From contig DYEX01000139.1 of assembly GCA_020725525.1 (NCBI GenBank), positions 1 to 64,000 on the forward strand: a DNA stretch of 64,000 bases. Direction: 5' to 3'. The position numbers and the translations under genes are program-made. Source of the DNA: Desulfovirgula sp. Its GTDB lineage: Bacteria > Bacillota > Desulfotomaculia > Desulfotomaculales > Desulfovirgulaceae. Below are positions 44,536-52,776 of this stretch, in pieces. The first letter of the stretch is position 1. Every line of letters starts with the position of its first letter. Below the pieces are notes generated by a model, which saw only the letters and a program-made list of their open reading frames with translations, was not told the origin of the DNA and did not search any database.

Positions 44536-44551
44536 GTGTATTATGTCACAT
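44536..44551 (+). promoter_or_regulatory. CRP/FNR-like site upstream of the DASS transporter
   Basis: TGTGTATTATGTCACA matches the CRP half-sites TGTGA-N6-TCACA in nine of ten positions. A TATAAT hexamer follows at 44582, with only a weak -35, as expected for an activator-dependent promoter. The leader to 44870 contains CCCTGATCAGGG and other short palindromes, and an AAGGAGG ribosome binding site before the ATG. Confidence 0.4.
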
Positions 44552-44870
44552 TTTATGTCAGTTTACGTACTCAGGGGAAGCTATAATGGTAAATTTACCT
44601 GAACCCGGCTACGCACTTTGAGTTACAGGGCTTTTTTTATAACCCGGATAGTACATAAGTTCACAATTCGACTGGATTCAGGTACAAAGGAGGTGGCGGG
44701 AGGTATTATTTAGCTGCACCTTAATACGGTCGCAACGGGGAAAGGCAAGCCGGGGTAACCGCACACCGGGCATCCCTGATCAGGGCATCCCCAAAAACAA
44801 GTGCTGGTATAGTGGTGAATGGCTGGCTTTACTTTCTGCTGGGGTCCTTTTTTCATAAGGAGGGGTTTTC

Positions 44871-46415
44871 ATGGCCAAAGCTGTAGAAGAAATTACCGGG
44901 CGTGCCCGGGCCCAAACCGCCGCCCGTCCTTCAGAGGCTAGTCAACCGGTTGAGTTGCAAAAAGAATTCAAGTGGGACTTGAGGCGCACCGTATTTATCG
45001 CCCTTGGCCTGGGGCTGTTTTTCCTGCTCTACTTTTTACCCCCGCTGCCGGTTGCCGTGGACCCGGCCGGTAAGGAATTTGCCCTGTCCCGGGAAGGACA
45101 GCGGGCCATCGGGCTGTTCCTTTTAGCCGGCATCTGGTGGGTGTTTGAGGTTATCCCCATCGGGGCCACTGCCCTGGCCATCGGCATTTTCCAGGCTTTA
45201 TTCGGCATCCGGCCGGCCGACGTTGCCTTCAGAGATTTCATGGATCCATCGGTCTTATTCATCCTCGGTTCTTTGATGGTCGGCCTGGCCTTTACCAAAG
45301 CGGGCCTCACCAGGCGGCTGGCCTTTAAGATGCTGCAGGTTACCGGTGAAAACACGAGGATGATCCTGCTGGGAGTTTTCGTGGTCACCGTGATTCTAAC
45401 CCTTTTCATGGCCCACACCGCCGTGGCCGCCACCATGTTCCCCATTTTAATGGCCATCCTGGGGCTTTACGGCACCAGGGAAGGGGAAACCAGCCGGTTC
45501 GGCAAGGCCCTGTTCATCGGCATGGCCTTCACCGCCGGAGCGGGCAGCGCCATTACCCTGCTGGGAGCCGCCCGGGGTATAGTGGCCCTGGGGTTCTACA
45601 AGCAGATTACGGGCCATGAAATCAGCTTTGCCCGTTATACCGAGGTTATGGCCCTCTACGGCTTCGCCATGATGTTCTTAATCTGGCTGCTGATGATCAT
45701 CTGGTTCAGGCCGGAGAAAGACCGCATTGCCGGTCTAAGGGAAAAGGTGAAAGAGCTTTCCGCCGGCCTCGGTCCCCTGACCAAACAGGAAATCTTTGTT
45801 GGTGTAGCCGTGGCGGTAGTGGTAGCTCTGCTGGCTTCGCAAAACTTCATCCCGGCCCTGAAAAGCCTGAACAAGAGCGCCATCATGCTCACCCTGGGAC
45901 TGTTGTTCTTCCTGACCCGGGTATTTACGGTGGAGGATCTGGAAAAGCGGATTCCCTGGAATATCGTCCTTTTATTCGGCGGAGCCATGTCCATCGGCTT
46001 TTGCCTGTGGCAGACCGGAGCCGCCCAGTGGATGGCGGTACACTGGCTGGGCATGTTTAAAAATGCTCCCTGGCTGATCTTCGTGCTGGCCATCTTCTTC
46101 CTGGTGATGGTCATGACCAACTTCATCATGAATGTGGCCGCCATCGCCATCACCCTGCCCGTGGCCCTGATCATTGCCAAATACCTTGGGGTCAACCCGG
46201 AACTGATTCTGTGGACCTCCCTGGCCGCCGCGGCACTGCCCTTCTGCCTGCTGGTGGGGGCGGCGCCCAACGCCATCGCCTACGAATCCAAGCAGTTCAC
46301 TGCCGGTGAATTCTTCGTTGCCGGCATCCCGGCCAGTATTATGGCCCTTATCCTGCTGGCCGCCTTTGCCCTGACCGTCTGGCCGCTCCTGGGCGTGCCG
46401 GCACTGGTAAAATAA
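44871..46415 (+). CDS. DASS/SLC13-family anion (dicarboxylate or sulfate) transporter
   Basis: This 514-residue membrane protein belongs to the divalent anion:sodium symporter family. After a cytoplasmic N-terminus of about 38 residues come 11-13 helices. Visible segments are FEVIPIGATALAIGIFQALF, MAHTAVAATMFPI, and MTNFIMNVAAIAITLPVAL near the second anion site. Substrates in the family are succinate, malate, citrate or sulfate. It is the first gene of a three-gene set with a gamma-carbonic anhydrase and another carrier. Three TGGTAAAATAA repeats overlap its stop. Confidence 0.88.
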   Translation: MAKAVEEITGRARAQTAARPSEASQPVELQKEFKWDLRRTVFIALGLGLFFLLYFLPPLPVAVDPAGKEFALSREGQRAIGLFLLAGIWWVFEVIPIGATALAIGIFQALFGIRPADVAFRDFMDPSVLFILGSLMVGLAFTKAGLTRRLAFKMLQVTGENTRMILLGVFVVTVILTLFMAHTAVAATMFPILMAILGLYGTREGETSRFGKALFIGMAFTAGAGSAITLLGAARGIVALGFYKQITGHEISFARYTEVMALYGFAMMFLIWLLMIIWFRPEKDRIAGLREKVKELSAGLGPLTKQEIFVGVAVAVVVALLASQNFIPALKSLNKSAIMLTLGLLFFLTRVFTVEDLEKRIPWNIVLLFGGAMSIGFCLWQTGAAQWMAVHWLGMFKNAPWLIFVLAIFFLVMVMTNFIMNVAAIAITLPVALIIAKYLGVNPELILWTSLAAAALPFCLLVGAAPNAIAYESKQFTAGEFFVAGIPASIMALILLAAFALTVWPLLGVPALVK

Positions 46416-46524
46416 GCTGGTAAAATAAAATCAGCATTGGTAAAATAATAAATAACGTGTCGGGTGCGGGCCAGCCGACGCACACGGCGGGCCCGCTTGC
46501 CTCAAAAGAAAGGAGGAATACAGG

Positions 46525-47082
46525 GTGTTACAGCAGGCCCCTGCAGTTAGCTGGAAACCCGCAGGTTTCCCTCTGGTAAGCACTAAAGCCTTCATTCACG
46601 AAACGGCAGTTATAATTGGAGATGTGGTGATTAAAGACGGGGTGGCTGTTTATCCCCTGGCGGTGCTCCGGGCCGATGAAGGATTTCCCATTATCATTGG
46701 CGAATACAGTAACGTTCAGGATGGTGTGGTCATCCACTGCCTTAAAGGGAGCAGCGTAACCGTGGGCAAAAGGTGCAGCCTGGCCCACGGGGCGATCATC
46801 CACGGACCGTGCGAAATCGAGGATGATACCTTCGTGGGATTCAGGGCCACGGTTATGCGGAGCCGCCTTGGCCGCGGGTGTTTTGTAGGCCACGGGGCCC
46901 TGGTAAACGGTGTGGAAATACCCGGCGGCAAATACATACCCGACCTGGCCGTGGTGACCACGCCAGAGCAGGTGGCTGCCCTGCCGGAAGTCTCCCCGGA
47001 ACAGATGGAATTTGCCAGGGAAGTGCTTGCGGTCAACCGGGAGCTGTGCGATGCCTACTTAAAATCTTCACAGGAGGGGTGA
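46525..47082 (+). CDS. Gamma-class carbonic anhydrase (CamH-like)
   Basis: The 185-residue left-handed beta-helix protein aligns by eye with Methanosarcina Cam. It has the arginine-aspartate pair in LRADEGFPI, Gln-Asp and the first zinc His in NVQDGVVIH, and the other two zinc histidines in SLAHGAIIHGP. The acidic loop with the proton-shuttle Glu of Cam is missing, as in the CamH subgroup. It would interconvert CO2 and bicarbonate in the cytoplasm. Start GTG with AGGAGG eight bases upstream. It lies between two anion carriers and has a 3-base gap to the next gene. Confidence 0.88.
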   Translation: MLQQAPAVSWKPAGFPLVSTKAFIHETAVIIGDVVIKDGVAVYPLAVLRADEGFPIIIGEYSNVQDGVVIHCLKGSSVTVGKRCSLAHGAIIHGPCEIEDDTFVGFRATVMRSRLGRGCFVGHGALVNGVEIPGGKYIPDLAVVTTPEQVAALPEVSPEQMEFAREVLAVNRELCDAYLKSSQEG

Positions 47083-47085
47083 ACC

Positions 47086-48504
47086 TTGTCCGAGCAAACC
47101 CAGGTAATCTTTGCCACGGCCGTCTTTTTACTCACCTATGCCGTGATTGTTTCGGAAAAAATCCACCGGGCGGTGGCCGCCCTGGTGGGGGCGGCATTCC
47201 TGGCACTGACGGGTATTATGAACCCCGAGGAGGCGGTGCACGCCATTGACTTCAACACCATCGGCCTTCTGGTGGGGATGATGATCATCGTGGGCATCAC
47301 CCGCCAGACGGGGGTTTTTGAGTACCTGGCCATCAAGGCGGCCCGCCAGGCCAGGGGCGAACCCCTGCGCATCATGGCCGCCCTGTCCCTGGTCACGGCG
47401 GTACTCTCGGCATTTCTGGACAATGTGACCACGGTGCTGTTGATCGTCCCCGTCACCTTTGCCATCGCCGGCCAGCTGCAGATCAGCCCCATACCCTTTC
47501 TTATTGCCGAAATTATTGCTTCCAACATCGGCGGCACGGCCACATTGATCGGCGACCCGCCCAACATCATGATCGGCAGCCAGACCCACCTGGGATTCAT
47601 GGATTTCGTCATCAATTTGACCCCGGTAATTGCAGTTATTTATATTTTAACAATTTTCTTCCTGCGTTTAATCTACCGCCGCCAGCTGGTGGCCCGGCCG
47701 GAACTGCAGGAGAAAATTATGCTCCTGAACGAAAGGGACGAGATTAAGGACCCCGTATTGTTGAAGAAATGCCTTCTCGTGCTGTTTTTGACCATTACCG
47801 GATTTGTCCTGCACCAGTACCTGCACCTGGAGTCCAGTGTGATTGCCCTTTCCGGAGCCAGCCTGCTGCTGCTGCTCACCCGGGAAGACCCGGAACACGC
47901 CCTGCACGCGGTGGAATGGCCGGTAATCTTTTTCTTCGTCGGCCTCTTCGTAGTGGTGGGAGCGCTGGAAAAAGTAGGGGTCATCGAGGCGGTAGCCCGC
48001 TTCTCCCTGGAGGTCACCCAGGGGCAGCTGGTGCCGGCGGCCATGCTCATCCTGTGGATCTCCGCCCTGGCCTCGGCTTTTGTGGATAACATCCCCTTCG
48101 TGGCGACCATGATTCCCCTCATCCACGACATGGGGCGCCTGGGCGGGATGGCGAACCTGGACCTGCTCTGGTGGAGCCTTTCCCTGGGGGCCTGCCTGGG
48201 GGGCAACGGTACCATCATCGGTGCCTCGGCCAACGTGGTGGTCATCGGCATGGCGGAAAAGAGGGGCCATCCCATTTCCTTCCTGGGTTACATGAAAGTG
48301 GCCTTCCCGTTAATGCTCATGTCCATTTTGGTGTCCACGGTTTACCTCCTCTTCTGGCACCACTACCACGGGCCGGTTTCCCTGGTGGGGACTCTGGCAG
48401 CCGCAGTCGTGCTGGGGCTGGTGACCGTTCTGTTGAACAACGTGCTCTTCCGCACGGAAGGCCGGTCTGCAGCAAAAGTGCTTTCCAAGTACAAGGAGGC
48501 TTGA
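47086..48504 (+). CDS. ArsB/NhaD-type ion transporter (IT superfamily)
   Basis: This 472-residue membrane protein has two repeats of the ion-transporter superfamily. Conserved motifs are LDNVTTVLLIVPVTFAIA with SNIGGTATLIGDPPNIMIGS in the first half, and SAFVDNIPFVATMIPLI with GGNGTIIGASANVVVIG in the second. Relatives are annotated as ArsB, NhaD, P protein or citrate-type permeases. Start TTG with GGAGG eight bases before it. It is probably translated with the carbonic anhydrase gene and ends at a strong terminator. The substrate is not predictable; arsenite is unlikely, because arsR and arsA are absent. Confidence 0.85.
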   Translation: MSEQTQVIFATAVFLLTYAVIVSEKIHRAVAALVGAAFLALTGIMNPEEAVHAIDFNTIGLLVGMMIIVGITRQTGVFEYLAIKAARQARGEPLRIMAALSLVTAVLSAFLDNVTTVLLIVPVTFAIAGQLQISPIPFLIAEIIASNIGGTATLIGDPPNIMIGSQTHLGFMDFVINLTPVIAVIYILTIFFLRLIYRRQLVARPELQEKIMLLNERDEIKDPVLLKKCLLVLFLTITGFVLHQYLHLESSVIALSGASLLLLLTREDPEHALHAVEWPVIFFFVGLFVVVGALEKVGVIEAVARFSLEVTQGQLVPAAMLILWISALASAFVDNIPFVATMIPLIHDMGRLGGMANLDLLWWSLSLGACLGGNGTIIGASANVVVIGMAEKRGHPISFLGYMKVAFPLMLMSILVSTVYLLFWHHYHGPVSLVGTLAAAVVLGLVTVLLNNVLFRTEGRSAAKVLSKYKEA

Positions 48505-48519
48505 TTAATCCCAAACTTA

Positions 48520-48547
48520 AAGCCCGCCGCCAAAAGGCGGGTTTTTC
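48520..48547 (+). terminator. Rho-independent terminator of the transporter operon
   Basis: CCCGCC and GGCGGG arms (48523-48541) with a short A-rich loop and TTTTT after the stem. The AAA before the stem lets it also serve the convergent CBS gene. Confidence 0.85.
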
Positions 48548-49104
48548 TAACCGCCGTTGACGATCCTGCTCAGTTCTAGAAAAAGCTCCTTGTCGCGCAA
48601 AAGACCCACCACCCGGTTGTTCTCCTGCACCGGCAGAATTTCAAAACCGCTGCGGGACATGAGGTAGGCAGCCCGGCTCAAGGAATCCCGGGGTTTTAAC
48701 GATACGGGAAAAGGACGCATGGCCTCCCGCACTTTTCTGGCAGCCATTTCCTGGCCGCGTAAGGTAAACAGGCCGGTATAGGAAGGCGGCTCTTCCTGCG
48801 GGAAGGAAATTGACCAGCCGGCATAGGACTCCCTCTGGGGCAGGGGCAGGTGGGCCAGAGCCAGCAGGTGGGCCACTTTCAACAGGCCGACAGGGACTTT
48901 TGCTTCCAGCACCACCAGGGGTGGAATGGCCCCGGCCCGTGACTGAAGGGCAGCCTTCTTCATCAGACAAATGGCATCTTTTACGCTGCCATCCGCGGGA
49001 ATGGTGCGGCAGGCGTCCGGTAAAACCATTAACTCTTCCACGGTTTTTTCCCGTTTAAAAGACATGGTCAGGACATCGCCAGCGGATTGTACCAGCACAG
49101 GCAT
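48547..49104 (-). CDS. CBS-domain protein
   Basis: The 185 residues contain two CBS-like segments: one near the N-terminus (CRTIPADGSVKDAICLMKKA, then PLVVLEAKVPVGLL) and one at the C-terminus (VREAMRPFPVSLKPRDSLSRA, then FEILPVQENNRVVGLLRDKEL). Such pairs usually bind adenine nucleotides and report energy state. No catalytic domain is attached. The start at 49104 is set by GGGGGG seven bases upstream. It is convergent with the transporter operon; whether it regulates it is unknown. Confidence 0.8.
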   Translation of the reverse strand: MPVLVQSAGDVLTMSFKREKTVEELMVLPDACRTIPADGSVKDAICLMKKAALQSRAGAIPPLVVLEAKVPVGLLKVAHLLALAHLPLPQRESYAGWSISFPQEEPPSYTGLFTLRGQEMAARKVREAMRPFPVSLKPRDSLSRAAYLMSRSGFEILPVQENNRVVGLLRDKELFLELSRIVNGG

Positions 49105-49147
49105 TTCGAATCCCCCCTTACCCTGCTGCTGGAGATGATCCAGATAA

Positions 49148-50404
49148 CTACATTCTACCACCCGGCCTGCTGCCTGGCAATGCAGCTTTATTATCATCAC
49201 TGCCTTGGTTACTCTTTCTATCTTTGTTATCTTTTAACTCTTTGTTATTGCGAAGGTCTTGATCACGCTCTGTGGTGCCGGAAAGGTCTTTGCTGTCACG
49301 AAGTTCTTGATTATCATTATCATGTAGACCCTTACCATCTGGTTCCTTGTTCTTATTGACTTCTTTGTTAATGTTGCGTTCCTTGATGCCATTATGTTCC
49401 TGATCATAACCAGGCGGAGGATCTCCCTGAATGCGCAGGCCGGGCAGTTCCCGGACATCGTCAGGTAACACCGGCTTAACAGGGGCACCTGTTTTTTGCC
49501 CCGGGGTACCGGCACCGGAGTGCTTCCGGGGGGTTTTATCCTCCGTTATGGAAACCCGCTCAAGACCCTTGCTATTTACCAAACCGGGTGAACGATGATT
49601 ACTCCCGGCTTCAGGACCCGGCTGGGAGACCGGTTTGGGCAAATTCACCCACCCGGTGTAGCCGCGTTTGCCCAGCACTTCCCCGATCACAATGCCCTTC
49701 TTTTTCTCCAGGCTGGCCATACCTTCCCGCTTTAATTCTTCCAGGCCAATATCCAGGCCCTTTTTGCTCCCCTCCACGTGGATTAAATAACGGCCCGTGG
49801 ACAGGCCGAGCTTGCGGGCCTGCCGGCGGATCTCCGGCGCAGCGGTTTCCACCACCACCTCGGCCGGCACTCCCGTCGATTGCAGGGACTCAACGATGGT
49901 CTGGTATATCTTCCCCGGCTGCAGCGCCGGTTCCTGCCCATTTTTCGTGGTAATGGTGGTCAGCACGACGTTGTTTTGAGACGGAAGGAGATAGCTGGAC
50001 TGTACAGCCCGGGTAAGTAACGTGTTAATGGCCTCTTCCAGAGGACGCCCCACCACCATGGCCCGGGACAGCAGGATTTCACCGGCGGCATTCAGCCCTT
50101 TAGCCTCGCATACATATTCCCGCCGGTCCAGCACCATTTCCACACTCGGGTTGATATCCATGGAGACAAAGGCCACCGCCCGGGTCAACCAGCCATGATA
50201 CAGAAGACCCGCACCCAGGAGAATCAAAAGGCACGCCGCAGCCATCACCGGCTGCCAGATAGGATGTCGCCTGCGTGGAGCATAGCTAATCTCCTCCCCC
50301 AGACGCACGCCGCCGGGAGGCAGGGGGATCTCCCTGAACTGGCCGTCCGGCGTAAGGATAATACATGTCTTCGCCTTGATCTCAACGACCATGCCGGTGA
50401 TCAT
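49148..50404 (-). CDS. rsgI: Anti-sigma-I factor RsgI
   Basis: The 418-residue protein has the RsgI N-terminal cytoplasmic domain that holds SigI (MVVEIKAKTCIILTPDGQF), one membrane helix (about residues 50-70), and the conserved external segment VSMDINPSVEMVLDRREYV. The outer part ends in about 100 residues very rich in Asn, Lys and Asp (NNKELKDNKDRKSNQGSDDN), with no sugar-binding domain as in cellulolytic clostridia. Its gene is 7 bases after sigI. The tail is AT-rich compared with the neighbours. Confidence 0.92.
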   Translation of the reverse strand: MITGMVVEIKAKTCIILTPDGQFREIPLPPGGVRLGEEISYAPRRRHPIWQPVMAAACLLILLGAGLLYHGWLTRAVAFVSMDINPSVEMVLDRREYVCEAKGLNAAGEILLSRAMVVGRPLEEAINTLLTRAVQSSYLLPSQNNVVLTTITTKNGQEPALQPGKIYQTIVESLQSTGVPAEVVVETAAPEIRRQARKLGLSTGRYLIHVEGSKKGLDIGLEELKREGMASLEKKKGIVIGEVLGKRGYTGWVNLPKPVSQPGPEAGSNHRSPGLVNSKGLERVSITEDKTPRKHSGAGTPGQKTGAPVKPVLPDDVRELPGLRIQGDPPPGYDQEHNGIKERNINKEVNKNKEPDGKGLHDNDNQELRDSKDLSGTTERDQDLRNNKELKDNKDRKSNQGSDDNKAALPGSRPGGRM

Positions 50405-50410
50405 TTTTTT

Positions 50411-51145
50411 TCAATCTCCTTTACCGCAGGCTTTCAGGTAATGGCAAAGATATAAGAATTCATGGCAGTGATGCCACAGTAAGGCCATGGCAATGATATA
50501 TTTACGTCCCCGCTCCAGGGTTTTCCTGTGCACACCGGTGAGCAGGGAAAGCTCCTTTAAGGGCAATTTTTTTGTTTTCATCAGGTGCTGGAAAAGGGAA
50601 TCATCGGCAGCCAGCTGGCGGGCAACCCCGAGCAATACCTGCCGCGCATCTGCATGCCTGGGTGCACAGCGCACCAGTTCGGAAAAGGAGATCTCAAATT
50701 CAGCCAGGAGCCTGGTATAATCCCTGATCTCTTCTTCCCTTTCCCGGGCTGCCTCCCGGGCAAGATAATCCTGCCAGGCCAGCGATGACTCGAGGGGGTT
50801 AACGCATACATCCTCCTGTTCACTGTTCAGTGAGCCGGCCAGGTGCGCGGACGCTCTTGCTTCCTTGCGCAGGTAATCAGTAATCCGGCTTCTGATCATC
50901 AACCGGGCAAAAGCCAGAAAGGGCACCTTCCGGTCTTCTTCGTAACGGTCAATGGCTTCATTAAAAGTAATGAAGGCAATGCTCAGCTCATCATCAAAAC
51001 CCCATTCCAGGTGCCGGCGGCAAAGCCCGGCAGTGACCCGGGCAATAAAGGGCCGGCATTCAGACAGCAATTTTTCCCGGGCCGTACCGTCCCCTGACCT
51101 GGCCAGGGCAAGGAGGTGAGCTAAATCCTCCACCGGCAGCACCAT
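50411..51145 (-). CDS. sigI: RNA polymerase sigma factor SigI
   Basis: The 244 residues match SigI, the heat-shock or envelope-linked sigma-70 relative. The region 2-like segment is AFARLMIRSRITDYLRKEARA, and the C-terminal domain SLLTGVHRKTLERGRKYIIAM is the SigI-specific DNA-binding part. It is held inactive by RsgI, encoded directly downstream. A promoter with an A-tract and a CGTA motif upstream suggests autoregulation. Targets elsewhere cannot be seen. Confidence 0.93.
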   Translation of the reverse strand: MVLPVEDLAHLLALARSGDGTAREKLLSECRPFIARVTAGLCRRHLEWGFDDELSIAFITFNEAIDRYEEDRKVPFLAFARLMIRSRITDYLRKEARASAHLAGSLNSEQEDVCVNPLESSLAWQDYLAREAAREREEEIRDYTRLLAEFEISFSELVRCAPRHADARQVLLGVARQLAADDSLFQHLMKTKKLPLKELSLLTGVHRKTLERGRKYIIAMALLWHHCHEFLYLCHYLKACGKGD

Positions 51146-51198
51146 CCTTCAACCCCAATGAATCACCCCCGGTCTGGATATCTATAATAATTTTTTAA

Positions 51199-51219
51199 TA
51201 CGCGGCAGCTGGTGCTTTT
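51199..51219 (-). promoter_or_regulatory. Putative SigI-dependent promoter of sigI-rsgI
   Basis: On the minus strand CCCCCAAAA is followed 13 bases later by CGTA. An A-tract at -35 and CGWA at -10 are the features reported for clostridial SigI promoters. It lies about 55-75 bases before the sigI start. Confidence 0.5.
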
Positions 51220-51255
51220 GGGGGACATGGGGGGCTGTGATTTCCTGGTAATGAT

Positions 51256-51290
51256 AAAGGGGTGCAGGATTTTCCTTCACCCCTTTTTTT
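51256..51290 (+). terminator. Intrinsic terminator reading on the plus strand between sigI and the CDF gene
   Basis: AAAGGGGTG and CACCCCTTT form a 9-bp stem followed by further T on the plus strand. Both flanking genes run on the minus strand. There the stem is followed only by ATCATT, so the minus-strand terminator would be weaker. It may be bidirectional, or end an antisense transcript. Confidence 0.6.
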
Positions 51291-51336
51291 ATATATTCGA
51301 CCCTGATAGTTTTTTCCCTGCATGGAGGTATCTCTT

Positions 51337-52329
51337 TCAACCATTCCCATTCGCGTCCGGAGGGACTCCTTCTGGACGCCCGGCACAGGCACGACACTCC
51401 TCGCATTTACGTTTTTGGGCGGAGCCTGCCAGGGAGATATGCACCCGGCAGACATGACAATCGCTTGAGCCCGGACGGCAGGGCTCGGTGTGGATAAGTA
51501 CGCTGGCTCCAGCCAGCTGCCGGCGGATATCGTCTTCGATGGCGTCACAGAGCTGGTGTACCTGGGCGATGGGACGGTAACCGGGAACCACCAGGTGTAA
51601 ATCTATGTGGCGGTCGGGACCGGCCCGCCGGGTGCGCAGGTCGTGGAACTGGACAAATTCACCCGCATAGGAGGTCAGAACCTGCCGGATTAACTGTTCT
51701 TCATCGTCGGGAAGGCGGGCATCAACAATGCTGCCCCAGGAACCCCGCAGGAGATCATAAGCCGCCTTGAAAATGAACAGGGAAACGGCCAGGGCAATCA
51801 GGGGATCCAGGATGTACCAGCCGGTCAGTTGAATGGCCAGCATGGCCAGAAATACTCCCGCCGAGGTGTAGACATCGGTACGCAGGTGCCAGGCGTCGGC
51901 TTCCAAGGCCGGAGAACCGGTACGGCGGGCGGTGCGCATCAAAAGGCTGGAGATGACCAGGTTGACTGCCGCCGATACCCCCATTACCGTCATGCCAAGG
52001 CCCAGGTGGTGCACCTCCCGGGCACCCAGGAGTTTGGGAATGGACTGGAGCACGATCATGATCCCGGCAGCGACAATTAACAGCGCTTCAATAATGGCGG
52101 CCACATTCTCAAACTTACCGTGGCCGTAATTATGTTCGGCATCAGCCGGGCGGGAGGATTGCCGCACCGAAGCATAGGCAATGAGCGCCGCCATCAGGTC
52201 AAGACCTGAGTGCAATGCTTCGGAAATAACTGCTACCGAATTCATGGCCAGACCCACGGCCAGTTTGCCGCCGGTGAGCAGGGTATTTGAGATGATCGAA
52301 AGCATGGCGATCTTTATTTTCTCGTCCAA
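51337..52329 (-). CDS. Cation diffusion facilitator (CDF) metal exporter with Cys-rich tail
   Basis: This 330-residue CDF protein has six helices, the metal-site motifs HSGLDLMAALIAY and HLRTDVYTSAGVF, and a C-terminal ferredoxin-like cytoplasmic domain (RTRRAGPDRHIDLHLVVPG). It exports Zn, Fe, Mn, Co or Ni in exchange for protons. After the HTEP segment comes an extra tail with seven cysteines (CRPGSSDCHVC, then CEECRAC) that is not standard. The TTG start at 52329 has AGGAG eight bases upstream. It is a single gene. Confidence 0.9.
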   Translation of the reverse strand: MDEKIKIAMLSIISNTLLTGGKLAVGLAMNSVAVISEALHSGLDLMAALIAYASVRQSSRPADAEHNYGHGKFENVAAIIEALLIVAAGIMIVLQSIPKLLGAREVHHLGLGMTVMGVSAAVNLVISSLLMRTARRTGSPALEADAWHLRTDVYTSAGVFLAMLAIQLTGWYILDPLIALAVSLFIFKAAYDLLRGSWGSIVDARLPDDEEQLIRQVLTSYAGEFVQFHDLRTRRAGPDRHIDLHLVVPGYRPIAQVHQLCDAIEDDIRRQLAGASVLIHTEPCRPGSSDCHVCRVHISLAGSAQKRKCEECRACAGRPEGVPPDANGNG

Positions 52330-52510
52330 GCCCACCACTCCTATAAAAAACAGACCCGGGGCCATCATCCTGAAGGCCAGAATGAAGTCCCGCGGGTGAA
52401 AACCGCTACCTTAAAAAAGGGCCGGCCTGCTGATCCTCCCGTTTATATGGTGATAGTATAACATAACGGCCCGTTTGGGGGCAACCGGGAACAAGAAAAT
52501 TTCCCGGTCT

Positions 52511-52541
52511 GCAAATGTTCAGCGAACCCGGTTGGATGCGG
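52511..52541. repeat. GTAAATATTCAGT-family repeat, copy 5a
   Basis: GCAAATGTTCAGCGAACCCG and GTTGGATGCGG match the head of the unit at 52673. The 96-110 bp palindromic element begins at the next base, as if one had inserted in or beside the other. The 447-base gap 52330-52776 contains only these repeats. Confidence 0.65.
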
Positions 52542-52651
52542 CCCAGCACTCACCCAGCACTCACCGGATCCAGGTACCTGCGTAGAGATTGACTCTGCAC
52601 ATATTTGGCAATCATCCACACCAAAGAACCTCAGTTGCAGTGAGTGCTGGG
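52542..52651. repeat. 96-110 bp element with inverted ends, copy B
   Basis: It starts with a doubled CCCAGCACTCAC and ends GTGAGTGCTGGG. The interior is diverged from copies A and C but shares TGACTCTGC and the end regions. Its length of 110 bp is explained mainly by the duplicated left end. Confidence 0.6.
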
Positions 52652-52672
52652 CCGTCACCCACAGCGGCATTT

Positions 52673-52765
52673 GTAAATATTCAGTGAACCCGGTTGGATG
52701 CGGCGCTATCCCCGCTCACTCCAGTGCTCCGCGTAAGATGCGCACCGCGGCTCGCTTCGGGCCGC
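52673..52765. repeat. GTAAATATTCAGT-family repeat, copy 5b
   Basis: GTAAATATTCAGTGAACCCG and GTTGGATGCGGCGCTATCC, then CGCTCACTCCAGTGCTCCGCG. This matches 24113-24195 and 52511-52541. It runs to just before the stop of the DksA/TraR-type gene. Confidence 0.65.
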
Positions 52766-52776
52766 CCAGCACACTT

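Noticed and set aside
44740-44820. GEMM (cyclic di-GMP) riboswitch
   Set aside because: AAGCCGGGGTAACCG resembles the 3' end of GEMM, but the conserved 5' part (GGGCAAACC and GCAAAG) is missing.
46404-46450. CRISPR-like or satellite repeat TGGTAAAATAA
   Set aside because: Only three short irregular copies at a gene end, with no spacers of constant length.
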